The notes: generated by a model from the sequence alone, not told the origin. Shown: positions 7,844 to 16,695, counted from the stretch's first letter. The stretch: 64,000 bases of DNA from Paraburkholderia aspalathi (GCF_900116445.1 NZ_FPBH01000004.1:248001-312000); one strand, 5' to 3'. A program made the numbers and translations.

Positions 7844-8329
7844 ATGCCTACCCGCCACTCTCCGCGCAAACATCCACCACACGCTCCTACCGACTGGCCA
7901 TCGCGCCTGCGCGAGGCGGGGCTGCGCTCTACCTCGCTTTCCGTTGCCGTGCTCGAACGCCTGGAGGGCGCCGATCAGCCCCGTTCGCACGAAGAGCTCG
8001 CCCGCGATCTGGGCGCCGCTACAGGTGCGGGGAAAGTGGATCGCGTGACCCTCTACCGGATCCTCGACCGGCTGACTGCCGTTGGTCTGCTCACCCGAAT
8101 CCAGGGATCTGACCGCGCCTGGCGCCATGCAATCGCAAAGCACGAGACCTCCACTGGTTATTTCGAGTGCGATCATTGCCACAACATTTCTGCGCTTCCG
8201 GAAGATCCGGAACTGGCCGGTGTGCTCGCCCGGATCGAGCGCAGGCTCACGCGTCGTGGCGTTCATAGCACGAACGCTGCCGTCACCATCCACGGCACCT
8301 GCCGCGATTGCTCGACCCACGGCGCGTGA
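7844..8329 (+). CDS. Fur-family transcriptional regulator (Zur/Fur-like), copy 1
   Basis: In this 161-aa protein, the N-terminal winged helix includes LSVAVLERLEGADQPRSHEE and DRVTLYRILDRLTAVGLLTR. A metal/dimer domain follows with YFECDHCHNIS and a terminal GTCRDCS, giving two CxxC pairs for the structural zinc site of the family. The ATG at 7844 was chosen because the upstream frame is not conserved-looking. It is transcribed toward the 8448-hisI unit, from which it is separated by a candidate Zur box. Whether it senses zinc or iron cannot be told from sequence alone; the locus suggests zinc. Confidence 0.8.
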   Translation: MPTRHSPRKHPPHAPTDWPSRLREAGLRSTSLSVAVLERLEGADQPRSHEELARDLGAATGAGKVDRVTLYRILDRLTAVGLLTRIQGSDRAWRHAIAKHETSTGYFECDHCHNISALPEDPELAGVLARIERRLTRRGVHSTNAAVTIHGTCRDCSTHGA

Positions 8330-8378
8330 GCACGCAGGATCATGGCACCTGATCCGGCGGGTCAGAAAGCAGGTTATT

Positions 8379-8397
8379 AACGCCACTTTGTTGCATT
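8379..8397 (+). promoter_or_regulatory. Candidate Zur box A (8448-hisI unit)
   Basis: The plus strand reads AACGCCACTTTGTTGCATT, an 8-3-8 dyad on the pattern AATGCAAC-N3-GTTGCRTT. The known proteobacterial Zur site AATGTTAT-ANT-ATAACATT has the same spacing. It lies 50 bases before the ATG at 8448. The right half and flanks (GTTGCATTAAT) are identical to box B at 16464. Confidence 0.7.
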
Positions 8398-8447
8398 AAT
8401 ATCCAACCCTGCTAACATGGGATTTTCTGCTGGCGCCCGCCGTACCC

Positions 8448-8672
8448 ATGACCTCGCCGATTCCCCAGAGCTTCGATGACTGGCAGCACTGCATTGAGCA
8501 CGAGTGCGGCATCACGCTGACACCGGCGTTCATCCAGGAACGGCTGGCCGTACTTGGCGACCCCGGCAATGCCGAGACGCAGCGGTTTGCGCGGCTCTAC
8601 GGCGAAGTGCACCTGCAACGGGTACTGGGCTGGTTTGCTGCCGCGCTGGAAAACACGCCACTTCGGGCATGA
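8448..8672 (+). CDS. Conserved small protein in the zinc locus (74 aa)
   Basis: The protein starts MTSPIPQSFDDWQHCIEHEC and continues with GITLTPAFIQERLAVLGDP, ending in a helix (LYGEVHLQRVLGWFAAALE). It contains two His and two Cys in the first 20 residues (HCIEHEC), a possible metal-binding cluster. It is the first gene behind Zur box A and precedes the hisI paralogue by 63 bases. I do not know a named family. Its placement suggests a zinc-limitation role such as metal handling. Confidence 0.6.
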   Translation: MTSPIPQSFDDWQHCIEHECGITLTPAFIQERLAVLGDPGNAETQRFARLYGEVHLQRVLGWFAAALENTPLRA

Positions 8673-8735
8673 CGCATCGGGTGTGAACCAAGTCCCTCGT
8701 CTGCTGACCGCCCCGCTCAGGAGAACCTTCCCATC

Positions 8736-9203
8736 ATGACTGCCTCGCTTCAATTCGCTCCCCGCACCTCCGTCACCGAAGTCGAGGAAGGTCGCTCGCT
8801 CTCGCCCAGATTTGGCCCTGATGGACTGATTCCCTGCGTCGTCAGCGATGCGGGCCGGGACGACGTCCTGATGGTCGGCTACATGAACCGGGAAGCCCTT
8901 GCGCGGACGATCGAGACCGGTATCGCCCACTACTGGAGCCGCAGCCGCCAGACACTCTGGTCCAAGGGTGCGACGAGCGGACTGACCCAGCGTGTAGTCG
9001 AGATGCGCATCGACGACGACCAGGACGCGCTGTGGATTCGCGTCGAGGTGGCGGGCAGCGGCGCGAGTTGCCATGTCGGTTATCGCAGCTGTTTTTACCG
9101 CGCGGTTGACCTGCCCGAAGCAACCTTGCGGTTCACGGAAGGTGCGAAGACGTTTGACCCCGTCGCCGTGTACGGCGACGCGCCCAATCCCACGCAGCTC
9201 TGA
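8736..9203 (+). CDS. hisI: Phosphoribosyl-AMP cyclohydrolase paralogue (HisI2-like)
   Basis: PRA-CH catalyses the third step of histidine synthesis, opening the purine ring of phosphoribosyl-AMP. Family motifs are present: [28 protein letters not shown] and [14 protein letters not shown] (Cys112 and Cys119). The usual DCDxD motif, which supplies a zinc Cys and Mg-binding Asp residues, reads DDDQD at residues 93-97, so one of three zinc Cys ligands is replaced by Asp. At 155 aa it has an N-terminal extension of about 20 residues over the core. It sits behind Zur box A, fitting a backup enzyme for zinc shortage. Confidence 0.9.
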   Translation: MTASLQFAPRTSVTEVEEGRSLSPRFGPDGLIPCVVSDAGRDDVLMVGYMNREALARTIETGIAHYWSRSRQTLWSKGATSGLTQRVVEMRIDDDQDALWIRVEVAGSGASCHVGYRSCFYRAVDLPEATLRFTEGAKTFDPVAVYGDAPNPTQL

Positions 9204-9227
9204 CAGCTTCCGGGCGTCGTGCCCGCA

Positions 9228-10592
9228 TCATGCCGGCGTGATCGCCATCGCCGCGTCGAAGCGGACCGGCTGTCCCACCGGGTATCCCTGCACGGCGTCA
9301 TCGCGCATCACCACATGGCCACGAATGATTGTGGCGACCGGCCACCCCGTCACCCGCATGCCATCGTAGGGCGTCCAGCCACAGACGCTCGCGATCCAGC
9401 GGTTCGTGATTTCGCGCCTTGCCTTGAGATCGACGAGCGTCAGGTCGGCGTCGTAGCCCACGGTGATGCTTCCCTTTTCCGCTATCCCGAACACCCGCGC
9501 AGGACCTGCGCTCGTCAGTTCCACCAGACGCTGCAGCGACAGCCGTCCCTTGGTGACGTGATCGAGCATGACCGGCAATAACGTCTGCACGCCCGGCATG
9601 CCGCTGGGTGACTGCGGGTACGGGCGGCCCTTCTCTTCCTGCGTATGCGGAGCGTGATCACTGCCCAGCGTGTCCACTCGTCCCTCCCGAAGCGCGCGCC
9701 ACAGCGCCTCCCGGTGCCGGGCTTCGCGGACCGGCGGGTTCATCTGCGCCAGCGTGCCCAACCGCTCATAACATTCGGGCGCACACAGGGTCAGGTGGTG
9801 CGGCAGCACCTCGACTGTCACCCGGCTCCGGTACGACGCCAGCAACGCGATTTCTTCCCCCGTCGAAACGTGCAGGATATGCAGCGGCCGTCCTGTTTCG
9901 CGCGCCATGCCGACGATCCTGCGCGTCGCATTGAGTGCGCTATCAACGTCACGCCAGCGTGGATGGTCGCGCACGTCGCCCGATGTTTCTGCGATTGACC
10001 GGCGCTCGCGCAGTCTCGCCTCGTCCTCCGCATGCACGGCCACCCGCCGCCGGCCGTGCTCGAGGATGCGCCGTAGTACAACGTCGTCATCCGCGAGCAG
10101 ATCGCCGAACGAGCTGCCCATAAAAATCTTGATGCCGGCGCAGCCCGGTAACGCTTCCAGGTAGCCCAGCTCACCAGCGTTGACGGACGAGCCACCGATG
10201 TAGAACGCGATATCACACCACGCGCGTCCTGACGCTGCCGCGATCTTCCGTTCGAGGTCGTCGCGGCGCAGCGTCAACGGACTGGTGTTGGGCATCTCGA
10301 AAACGGCCGTCACGCCGCCGAGCACCGCGCCTCGCGTGCCCGCTTCGAGATTCTCCTTGTGCTCGAGGCCCGGTTCGCGGAAATGGACCTGTGAGTCGAT
10401 CACGCCAGGCAGCACGTGCAGGCCGTGTGCATCCACGACCTGGTCAGCGCTCCAGCCGCGCGCGTCGATCGAAGCGATCCGGCCGTCAACGCAGGCAATG
10501 TCCGCCTGCTCACTTCCTTCCAATCTGACCACGATACCGCCGCGCACGAGCAGGTCGGCATGACGGCTGGCGGCGCCCTTCGACGTCAGCAT
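9228..10592 (-). CDS. pyrC: Dihydroorotase paralogue (zinc-locus copy)
   Basis: This is an amidohydrolase of pyrimidine synthesis (carbamoyl-aspartate to dihydroorotate). Visible motifs are the strand-1 motif DSQVHFREPG (residues 66-75), GIKIFMGSSFG with the carboxylated Lys155, AVHAED (His187), HILHVSTG (His241) and TLGSDHAPHT with the catalytic Asp. The first His of the usual DxHxH motif is Gln68, a change I recall for the DHOase IIb subgroup. The start MLTSKGAASR (10592) overlaps the queD-like stop by 7 bases. It is the last gene of the Zur-box-B operon, so it is probably a metal-sparing backup of the housekeeping PyrC. Confidence 0.85.
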   Translation of the reverse strand: MLTSKGAASRHADLLVRGGIVVRLEGSEQADIACVDGRIASIDARGWSADQVVDAHGLHVLPGVIDSQVHFREPGLEHKENLEAGTRGAVLGGVTAVFEMPNTSPLTLRRDDLERKIAAASGRAWCDIAFYIGGSSVNAGELGYLEALPGCAGIKIFMGSSFGDLLADDDVVLRRILEHGRRRVAVHAEDEARLRERRSIAETSGDVRDHPRWRDVDSALNATRRIVGMARETGRPLHILHVSTGEEIALLASYRSRVTVEVLPHHLTLCAPECYERLGTLAQMNPPVREARHREALWRALREGRVDTLGSDHAPHTQEEKGRPYPQSPSGMPGVQTLLPVMLDHVTKGRLSLQRLVELTSAGPARVFGIAEKGSITVGYDADLTLVDLKARREITNRWIASVCGWTPYDGMRVTGWPVATIIRGHVVMRDDAVQGYPVGQPVRFDAAMAITPA

Positions 10593-11158
10593 GCCGGTGC
10601 GCACGCCACAGCGCTGGTCAGTTCATCCAGGATACCGGTCGTCGCCTCCCGGCGCACGGCATCCGAGAATCCGATCAGAGCGGGACTGACCAGCCCCATG
10701 CGCGGATTGTAGGCATCGCGCCGGAAGCACTGTGCGTAGCCGGTCGCCGTCTCATGCACGATCACCGACTGGACTCTGACATCCGCCTCGCCGTTACGCA
10801 TCGGCATCGCACGCATCACCACATCGACCAGCACGAAGAACACGCGCGAAAGCTGCTCCGCGCTGGGCGACACCGGCAGGGCAATCCAGCGCTGCGAATG
10901 GCTACGGCACATCTCCATGTACGCCGGGTCGTCACAGTTCCAGAACACGAGCGTATGGTCGAACGCGTCCACGATCTCCCGGACCTCCCCCTTGAGGAGG
11001 CCGAAGTCATAAACCATCTGGCCGTGATCGAGCGCATCGGCCTCGAGAATGATCTCCACGCGATAGGAATGGCCGTGGATCGACCATGCGCAACGATGCG
11101 ATGACGCATGCCGCACGACATGCGCACCTTCAAACGAAAACAGTTTCCGGATCAGCAT
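10586..11158 (-). CDS. queD: 6-pyruvoyl-tetrahydropterin synthase / QueD-like protein
   Basis: In this 190-aa protein, residues 1-40 hold FSFEGAHVVRHASSHRCAWS followed by IHGHSYRVEI, supplying His14 and the HGH pair for metal and the catalytic Cys. The late motif VIVHETATGYAQCF carries the substrate-binding Glu. QueD makes 6-carboxy-tetrahydropterin for queuosine; PTPS relatives act on the same substrate. The protein is longer than typical QueD (about 120 aa), with a C-terminal extension. AAGGAAATACTG gives a good ribosome site. It is an operon member between the gamma-carbonic anhydrase and pyrC, as seen in other COG0523-linked zinc clusters. Confidence 0.8.
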   Translation of the reverse strand: MLIRKLFSFEGAHVVRHASSHRCAWSIHGHSYRVEIILEADALDHGQMVYDFGLLKGEVREIVDAFDHTLVFWNCDDPAYMEMCRSHSQRWIALPVSPSAEQLSRVFFVLVDVVMRAMPMRNGEADVRVQSVIVHETATGYAQCFRRDAYNPRMGLVSPALIGFSDAVRREATTGILDELTSAVACAPAC

Positions 11159-11174
11159 CAGTATTTCCTTACGG

Positions 11175-11735
11175 TCACAACTCGTTCGCGATGCGACGGT
11201 ATCCCTGAACGAGCCTCATATTGGTCTGGGCAACGTCCTCGGAGAACTCCGACGCACTGGCGGTCACCTTCGGGATCGTCGACAGGTCCGTGCCCGGCCC
11301 GATGCGCTGCGTCGACGGCACGTAAAAGCCTGCGGGCAGATCGCATCCGTCCACCACCGCGTTGTGACGGACGACACAGCCCTCGCCGACCGTGCAGTTG
11401 AAGAGCACGCTGTTGAATCCGATGAACACGCGATCGCCGACTTCGCAAGGACCATGCACGATGGCGCGGTGCGCGATCGACGTATGGCGGCCGATCGCGA
11501 CCGCAGCGCCCGACTTCGAGTGGATCACAACGCCATCCTGAATGTTCGAATGCGCACCGATATGGATCGGTTCAATGCCGCCCTGCGCATCCGTCTCGTC
11601 GGCACGGATCACCGCGTACGGGCCGATGAATACATCCTCGCCAACGATGACCCGTCCACACAGGATGGCGGTCGGATCAACAAACGCGCTTTCGTGGACC
11701 ACAGGCAGGTCCCCACGTGGATTTTTGCGGATCAT
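11175..11735 (-). CDS. Gamma-class carbonic anhydrase
   Basis: This is a left-handed beta-helix protein of about 186 aa, with hexapeptide-like repeats such as AILCGRVIVGEDVFIGPYAV. The three metal His of the gamma class are visible in VVIHSKSG and SIAHRAIVHGP. The function is reversible CO2 hydration. The gamma class is known to work with iron as well as zinc, which would suit a zinc-starvation operon. Start ATG 11735 overlaps the cysS stop by four bases (ATGA). It continues into queD 17 bases downstream. Confidence 0.85.
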   Translation of the reverse strand: MIRKNPRGDLPVVHESAFVDPTAILCGRVIVGEDVFIGPYAVIRADETDAQGGIEPIHIGAHSNIQDGVVIHSKSGAAVAIGRHTSIAHRAIVHGPCEVGDRVFIGFNSVLFNCTVGEGCVVRHNAVVDGCDLPAGFYVPSTQRIGPGTDLSTIPKVTASASEFSEDVAQTNMRLVQGYRRIANEL

Positions 11736-13144
11736 GCCGGCCCGCCTTGACTCCGGTGCCAGACGGTTCCTTCTGCCGTGTCCTCGAGCTGGAGGCCTGC
11801 CCGCAGCAGCTCGTCGCGCAGCGCATCCGCCTCGCCAAACGCGCGCAGCCGGCGAGCCTCGGTACGGCGGGCCAGAAGGGATTCGACCCATGCGTCATCG
11901 GGCGCGGACGTTCCACCGGCACGACCGCGCAACGCATCCAGTGCGCGCGCTGGCTCCTGCTGTAGTACGCCAAGCAGTTGCGCGGAGGCCAGCAGTCGCG
12001 CCTTCGCCCATTGCCGGGCCGGCCCATCAGCCGCACGCTGCAGATCCTCCACCAGCTGGTGCAGCCGGGTCAGCGCACGGGGCACGTTGAGATCATTCAG
12101 CAGTGCTGCCTCCAGTTCGCTGTCCGGTTCGGTCTCCAGGTGCGGAAACCGCGACACGGTATCGAGTGCAGCATAGGCCCGCTCAAGCGTCCGACGGGCC
12201 GCCTGCAGCCGCTGTGCATTCCAGTCAAGCGGATGACGGTAGTGGGTCGAGAGCAGCGCCAGCCTGATCGCTTCGCCGGGCGCGTGCGCGAGCAGATCGC
12301 GCACCAGCAGCACGTTGCCGAGCGACTTCGACATCTTCTGCCCGTCCACGGTGACGAAGCTGTTATGTACCCACATCCGGCAGTACGGCTCACCATCGTG
12401 CGCGCAGACGCCCTGCGCGATCTCGTTCTCGTGATGCGGAAAGATCAGGTCCTGGCCGCCACCGTGGATGTCGATGGTACGTCCCAGATGTCGCCCGATC
12501 ATCGCTGAACATTCGATGTGCCATCCCGGGCGGCCGCGCCCCCATGGACTGTCCCAGCCCGAGATGTCGTCGGTCGAAGGTTTCCAGAGCACGAAGTCGA
12601 GCGGATCGCGCTTGTATGGCGCCACTTCCACCCGCGCCCCGGCAATCATGTCCTGGGTGCGGCGCCCCGACAGCCGGCCGTATGCCGGAAAGGATGGCAC
12701 GTGGAACAGTACGTGTCCTTGCGCAACATACGCGTGATTCCGCTCGATCAGGGCACCGATGAGTTCGACGATGTCCGGGATATGCTCCGTCACCCGCGGT
12801 TCGATATCCGGTGGAAGGACGCCGAGCGACTGCATGTCCTGGTGATATGCGTCGATATATCGCGACGTGACGTCACCGATCGGCACGCCCTCGCGGCGCG
12901 CCATTTCATTGATCCGGTCGTCAACGTCGGTGAGGTTGCGCGCATAGAGCACGGAGCGGTAGCGCCTGCGCAGCAGCCGCACGAGCACGTCAAACACGAC
13001 GGCTGGCCGTGCGTTGCCGATGTGCGCATGGTTGTACACGGTAGGACCGCACACGTACAGCGTAACCGCATCCGGTACGCCCGTCTGCAGCGGCTCCCTG
13101 CGGCGGGTCAGCGTGTTGTAGAGCGCAATGGGAAGCCTCGTCAT
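11732..13144 (-). CDS. cysS: Cysteinyl-tRNA synthetase (second-copy type, zinc locus)
   Basis: This 470-aa class I synthetase has YVCGPTVYNHAHIGNAR (HIGH-type motif) near residue 30 and KMSKSLGN in the middle. Known zinc ligands are all present: the Cys in YVCGP, the Cys in HIECSAM, and His/Glu in FPHHENE. The enzyme charges tRNA-Cys and needs zinc for cysteine selection. Unlike hisI and pyrC, nothing here shows obvious zinc independence. It overlaps the upstream cobW stop and downstream carbonic anhydrase start by four bases each. A housekeeping cysS elsewhere is expected but cannot be seen. Confidence 0.92.
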   Translation of the reverse strand: MTRLPIALYNTLTRRREPLQTGVPDAVTLYVCGPTVYNHAHIGNARPAVVFDVLVRLLRRRYRSVLYARNLTDVDDRINEMARREGVPIGDVTSRYIDAYHQDMQSLGVLPPDIEPRVTEHIPDIVELIGALIERNHAYVAQGHVLFHVPSFPAYGRLSGRRTQDMIAGARVEVAPYKRDPLDFVLWKPSTDDISGWDSPWGRGRPGWHIECSAMIGRHLGRTIDIHGGGQDLIFPHHENEIAQGVCAHDGEPYCRMWVHNSFVTVDGQKMSKSLGNVLLVRDLLAHAPGEAIRLALLSTHYRHPLDWNAQRLQAARRTLERAYAALDTVSRFPHLETEPDSELEAALLNDLNVPRALTRLHQLVEDLQRAADGPARQWAKARLLASAQLLGVLQQEPARALDALRGRAGGTSAPDDAWVESLLARRTEARRLRAFGEADALRDELLRAGLQLEDTAEGTVWHRSQGGPA

Positions 13145-14361
13145 CCGGAATGCGCCTCCTGCGAACGGATGGCGCGCACCTCGCTGAACAGCCGGAAAGT
13201 CGATTCGACCGTTTCACGTTCGACCGCGCGGGTAATAAACACAATGCGCGAGCGGCGATCGTCACCCGGCCATGCATCGAGCGGCACCGGCGGATGGAAC
13301 ACGTGCTGCACGCCGTGAATGACGATCGGCCTGTCCTCGCCTTCCACGTTCAGGATCCCCTTGATGCGCAACATCGACGGGCCCATCAGCGACAGCAGCA
13401 CGTCGAGCCAGTCGGTCAGCACCTGTTCCGGAATGGGGTCGTCGACCGTGAAGCAGAACGCACGGATCTGGTCGTCGTGGCGGTTGACGTCGTGCAAATG
13501 GTCACGATGGTCGTCGTGGCCGTGATGCGCCTGCGCCTCTCCATGGTCACGCTCCTCACCGGCATGACCATCATACGCATGATGATGAACGTGTCCGTGC
13601 GCGTCGCCATGCCGATGCGCATGCTGTTCGTCATGGTCATGATCGTCGCCGTGACCCGCTTCTCCATGATGATGGCCATGGTCGTCGGAACGATACTGCT
13701 CCTCGGCGAGCCAACGTTCGACGTCCGCGATCTTGCCGTCCGCCCTGAACAGGCCCAGGTCCAGTATCCGGCTCGCTGCCAGTTCGCCGTGACTGACGCG
13801 GATGACGCCAGCGGCCGGATTGATTGCATGCAGCCGGCTGGCGAGCCGTTCCAGCGCATCCACGTCCGCAAGATCCGTCTTCGTCACCAGCAGCCTGTCT
13901 GCCATCGCCGCCTGCTTGACCGCCTCGACGTGCGCGTCGAGCGTTGCTTCGCCGTTGCGGGCATCGATCGTCGCGACCAGTCCATCCAGCCGGTAGCGGT
14001 CCTTCAAGTCGCGGTGCGTCGCAAGCGTATGCACGATCGGCGCAGGATCGGCCAGTCCTGTCGTCTCGATCAAGACCCTGTTGAACTGCCGTTGGCCTTC
14101 GCGCGCGAACCGCCAGTGAATGTCCTTGAGCGTGCGGACCAGATCGCCGCGGATCGTGCAGCACAGGCAACCGCTGCTCATCTCCACCACGATATCCTCG
14201 CGGCTGTGGGCGACCAGCATGTGATCGAGCCCGATCTCACCAAACTCGTTGATGAGCACCAGCGCATCGGCCATTTCCGGCTGCTGCACCAGCCGGTTCA
14301 GTACCGTCGTCTTGCCGCTGCCAAGAAAACCCGTCAGCAGCGTTACCGGAATCAGGTCCAT
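13141..14361 (-). CDS. COG0523 GTPase (CobW/ZNG1-like) with a large His-rich loop
   Basis: This is a G3E-family metallochaperone GTPase of 406 aa. The Walker A motif GFLGSGKT is at residues 11-18, GCLCC (CxCC metal motif) at 64-68, and TKTDLADV (guanine recognition) near 160. Residues 227-297 hold 24 His in about 70 positions, a likely metal store or sensor. ATG 14361 follows GGGGAG and is preferred. ATG 14499, overlapping the zigA-like stop, would add a 46-residue Arg-rich leader. It lies directly upstream of cysS with a four-base overlap, suggesting that it services zinc enzymes of this operon. Confidence 0.9.
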   Translation of the reverse strand: MDLIPVTLLTGFLGSGKTTVLNRLVQQPEMADALVLINEFGEIGLDHMLVAHSREDIVVEMSSGCLCCTIRGDLVRTLKDIHWRFAREGQRQFNRVLIETTGLADPAPIVHTLATHRDLKDRYRLDGLVATIDARNGEATLDAHVEAVKQAAMADRLLVTKTDLADVDALERLASRLHAINPAAGVIRVSHGELAASRILDLGLFRADGKIADVERWLAEEQYRSDDHGHHHGEAGHGDDHDHDEQHAHRHGDAHGHVHHHAYDGHAGEERDHGEAQAHHGHDDHRDHLHDVNRHDDQIRAFCFTVDDPIPEQVLTDWLDVLLSLMGPSMLRIKGILNVEGEDRPIVIHGVQHVFHPPVPLDAWPGDDRRSRIVFITRAVERETVESTFRLFSEVRAIRSQEAHSG

Positions 14362-14495
14362 CGCGCACTCCCCGTGTGGTATGTCCAGCTTTTCAAGATC
14401 CAGCGGTTGTGCCTGGGTGCCAGTGCGGGACCCGCGCCCGCGTCGCGGCGGGCGTTGCCCGCCACGCTGCGAACGGTGTGTCGCCGCGCGCGGGC

Positions 14496-15716
14496 TCATG
14501 CCGCGCCTTCTTCCTCGGGCACCCGGCCGCCCCACGCCGGGAACGGATCGTCATACTGCGTCCACGCCTGCGGGCCTTCCGCCATTTCCGCATCGGTCAG
14601 CAGGCACGCATCCAGGCGCTGACGCAGTGCCGGCTCGTTCATGTCGACACCAATCAGTACCAGTTCCTGGCGCGCATCGCCGACGTCCGGCTCCCAGTTT
14701 CGGTTGATGAATTCGAGGGATTCGGGATCGCTCGGCCAGTGCGATTTCGGCACTGCCGCCCACCAGAGGCCCGCCATGCCGTGGCGGCACACCGCGCCCG
14801 CCTGCGACCACGAGCCCGCGTGCGTGGGACGGCTCGCGAGCCAGAAGAACCCCTTTGAGCGCACGACGCCCGGCCATTCGCTGTTGACCATATCCCCGAA
14901 GCGCTCAGGATGCATCGGACGCCGTGCCCGCCACACGAAGCTGCGGATACCATATTCTTCCGTCTCGGGCGTGTGCTCACCACGCAGTTCCTTGAGCCAC
15001 CCCGGCGCCTTCGACGCTTCCTCGAAGTCGAACAGCTTGGTATCCAGTACGCGGGCGAGCGGCACGCGACCGAATTCCGAGATCTCGATGCGGGCCCGGG
15101 GATTCAGACTGTGCAGGATCGCCATCAGGCGCTCGCGGTCTGCATCGCCGATCAGGTCGGCCTTGTTCAGCACGATGACATCACAGAACTCGATCTGCTC
15201 GATCAGCAGGTCCACGACCGTACGCTCATCTTCATCGCCGAGCGACTCTCCGCGCGACTGCAAACTGTCCTGTGAGCTGTAGTCGCGCAGGAAGTTGAAG
15301 GCGTCGACGACCGTCACCATCGTGTCGAGCCGTGCGACGTCGGAGAGGCTCTGACCGCTCTCGTCGGCAAAGGTGAAGGTCTCGGCCACGGGCAGCGGCT
15401 CGGAGATCCCGGTCGATTCGATCACGAGCTGGTCAAATCGTCCCTCTTTCGCCAGACGGTTGACTTCCAGCAGCAGGTCCTCGCGCAGCGTGCAGCAGAT
15501 GCAGCCATTGCTCATCTCGACCAGCTTCTCGTCGGTGCGCGAGAGCTGCGCGTCGCCGTCACGTAAGAGTGCGGCATCGATGTTCACCTCGCTCATGTCG
15601 TTGACAATGACGGCGACGCGTCGCCCTCCCCGGTTGTTCAGAATATGATTTAGCAGCGTCGTCTTGCCCGCGCCGAGAAATCCTGAAAGGACCGTAACCG
15701 GCAGTCGTGCATCCAT
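14496..15716 (-). CDS. zigA: COG0523 GTPase of the ZigA/YciC group
   Basis: This 406-aa protein has Walker [11 protein letters not shown] (residues 11-20), the metal motif [12 protein letters not shown] with Cx[14 protein letters not shown] for guanine binding, and a long C-terminal COG0523 domain including [20 protein letters not shown]. This pattern fits the ZigA/YciC zinc-starvation group rather than CobW of B12 synthesis. AAGGAG precedes the ATG. It is the second gene of the Zur-box-B operon, 24 bases after DUF1826. The family delivers zinc to client enzymes using GTP. Confidence 0.9.
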   Translation of the reverse strand: MDARLPVTVLSGFLGAGKTTLLNHILNNRGGRRVAVIVNDMSEVNIDAALLRDGDAQLSRTDEKLVEMSNGCICCTLREDLLLEVNRLAKEGRFDQLVIESTGISEPLPVAETFTFADESGQSLSDVARLDTMVTVVDAFNFLRDYSSQDSLQSRGESLGDEDERTVVDLLIEQIEFCDVIVLNKADLIGDADRERLMAILHSLNPRARIEISEFGRVPLARVLDTKLFDFEEASKAPGWLKELRGEHTPETEEYGIRSFVWRARRPMHPERFGDMVNSEWPGVVRSKGFFWLASRPTHAGSWSQAGAVCRHGMAGLWWAAVPKSHWPSDPESLEFINRNWEPDVGDARQELVLIGVDMNEPALRQRLDACLLTDAEMAEGPQAWTQYDDPFPAWGGRVPEEEGAA

Positions 15717-15740
15717 GAAATGACTCCTTGTAGTTCTGTA

Positions 15741-16445
15741 TCAGGCGATATCGATCGCAACCATGACGCGGGGGCTTGCGCCGTGCGACATCGCCGGCGA
15801 ACGGTGAATCGCCCCGTGCGAGCGCGCATCGGGCCACCGCTCGCCCTTGAGGACGGCAACGGTGAAGGTGGGAATCTGGTGAACGCACGCACTGTCGGGA
15901 ATCAGGCCCGAGCGCCCGTCCGGCAGGCCGCCGCTGTCCGGCCCGAGCCGACTGCGATCGGCACACCGGCGCTCGAGATATTCGGTGCCGGGGCCCCGCC
16001 ACGTGCATAGCAACCGCGCAGGCACGTTGTCCACATGAAAGCGCGGACACATCGCCTGCCTTGTTACCTCAATGCGTAGCCTTGCACTGCGACTGTCGAG
16101 CAGTATGCAGAGCGTCGCCGCAAGCGCTGACAACTCGCGCCCGAACGCCGCGCAACCCTGCAGCCGTGGCCACGGGCCATCGACCACCGGCTCACCCTTC
16201 TTCCACTGTGCCATCCAGCGTACGGAATCAATACCCGAATGGATGACAGCATCCAGATAGCCGCTCACACGCGCGTTGCGCTCACGCGCTGCCGATGCAA
16301 CCTCACGCAGTGGATCGTGGATCGCCGACAGTTCACCCGCCAGCTTTTTGTACGCCTGATCGCAGATGTCGGCCTCTTGCGCATGCATCACAGCTTCCTT
16401 GATCGGGTACTGCACAGGGAGCGGGCTTGCGATGCGCTCCCGCAC
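15741..16445 (-). CDS. DUF1826 family protein
   Basis: The 234-aa sequence has the DUF1826 hallmark CPRFHVDNVPARLLCTWRGP, with an HxD pair, and a late H in RSHGAIHRSP. These could form a 2-His-1-carboxylate iron site like that of 2-oxoglutarate oxygenases; this last point is my inference. DUF1826 genes are known neighbours of COG0523 genes under Zur control, but their function is unknown. It is the first gene of the operon, starting 19 bases downstream of Zur box B. Confidence 0.8.
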   Translation of the reverse strand: MRERIASPLPVQYPIKEAVMHAQEADICDQAYKKLAGELSAIHDPLREVASAARERNARVSGYLDAVIHSGIDSVRWMAQWKKGEPVVDGPWPRLQGCAAFGRELSALAATLCILLDSRSARLRIEVTRQAMCPRFHVDNVPARLLCTWRGPGTEYLERRCADRSRLGPDSGGLPDGRSGLIPDSACVHQIPTFTVAVLKGERWPDARSHGAIHRSPAMSHGASPRVMVAIDIA

Positions 16446-16463
16446 ATGCCCGCATTATACATA

Positions 16464-16482
16464 AACGCAACCATGTTGCATT
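16464..16482 (-). promoter_or_regulatory. Candidate Zur box B (minus-strand operon 16445-9228)
   Basis: The plus strand reads AACGCAACCATGTTGCATT, a near-perfect 8-3-8 dyad. It lies 18 bases before the ATG of DUF1826, so a bound repressor would block transcription of the seven-gene operon. Together with flanking bases it shares the pattern AACGCMAC-N3-GTTGCATTAAT with box A. Confidence 0.75.
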
Positions 16483-16695
16483 AATGAAGGTTGGCGGGAT
16501 TGTGCGAAATGTGCGTATACGCACGTATTGAGAGGTGATAGCAGGAACAGATCCGTCGCGTCGCGTAACAGAATGGCCACCGGCTGCATGACGGCACGTG
16601 GCACATCCCGTGCCGACCGGGGCCGCGTCGACGTTGCCCTGAAACGGGGGTGACATGCGCCGCCCCCTACTGCCGATGCATGTCCGGTGGCCAGG

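Noticed and set aside
13150..14622. 490-codon plus-strand ORF opposite the cobW and zigA genes
   Set aside because: It is antisense to two clear COG0523 GTPases and reads like the reverse of His/Asp-rich codons (long Met/Val/Arg runs). No domain or ribosome site was seen.
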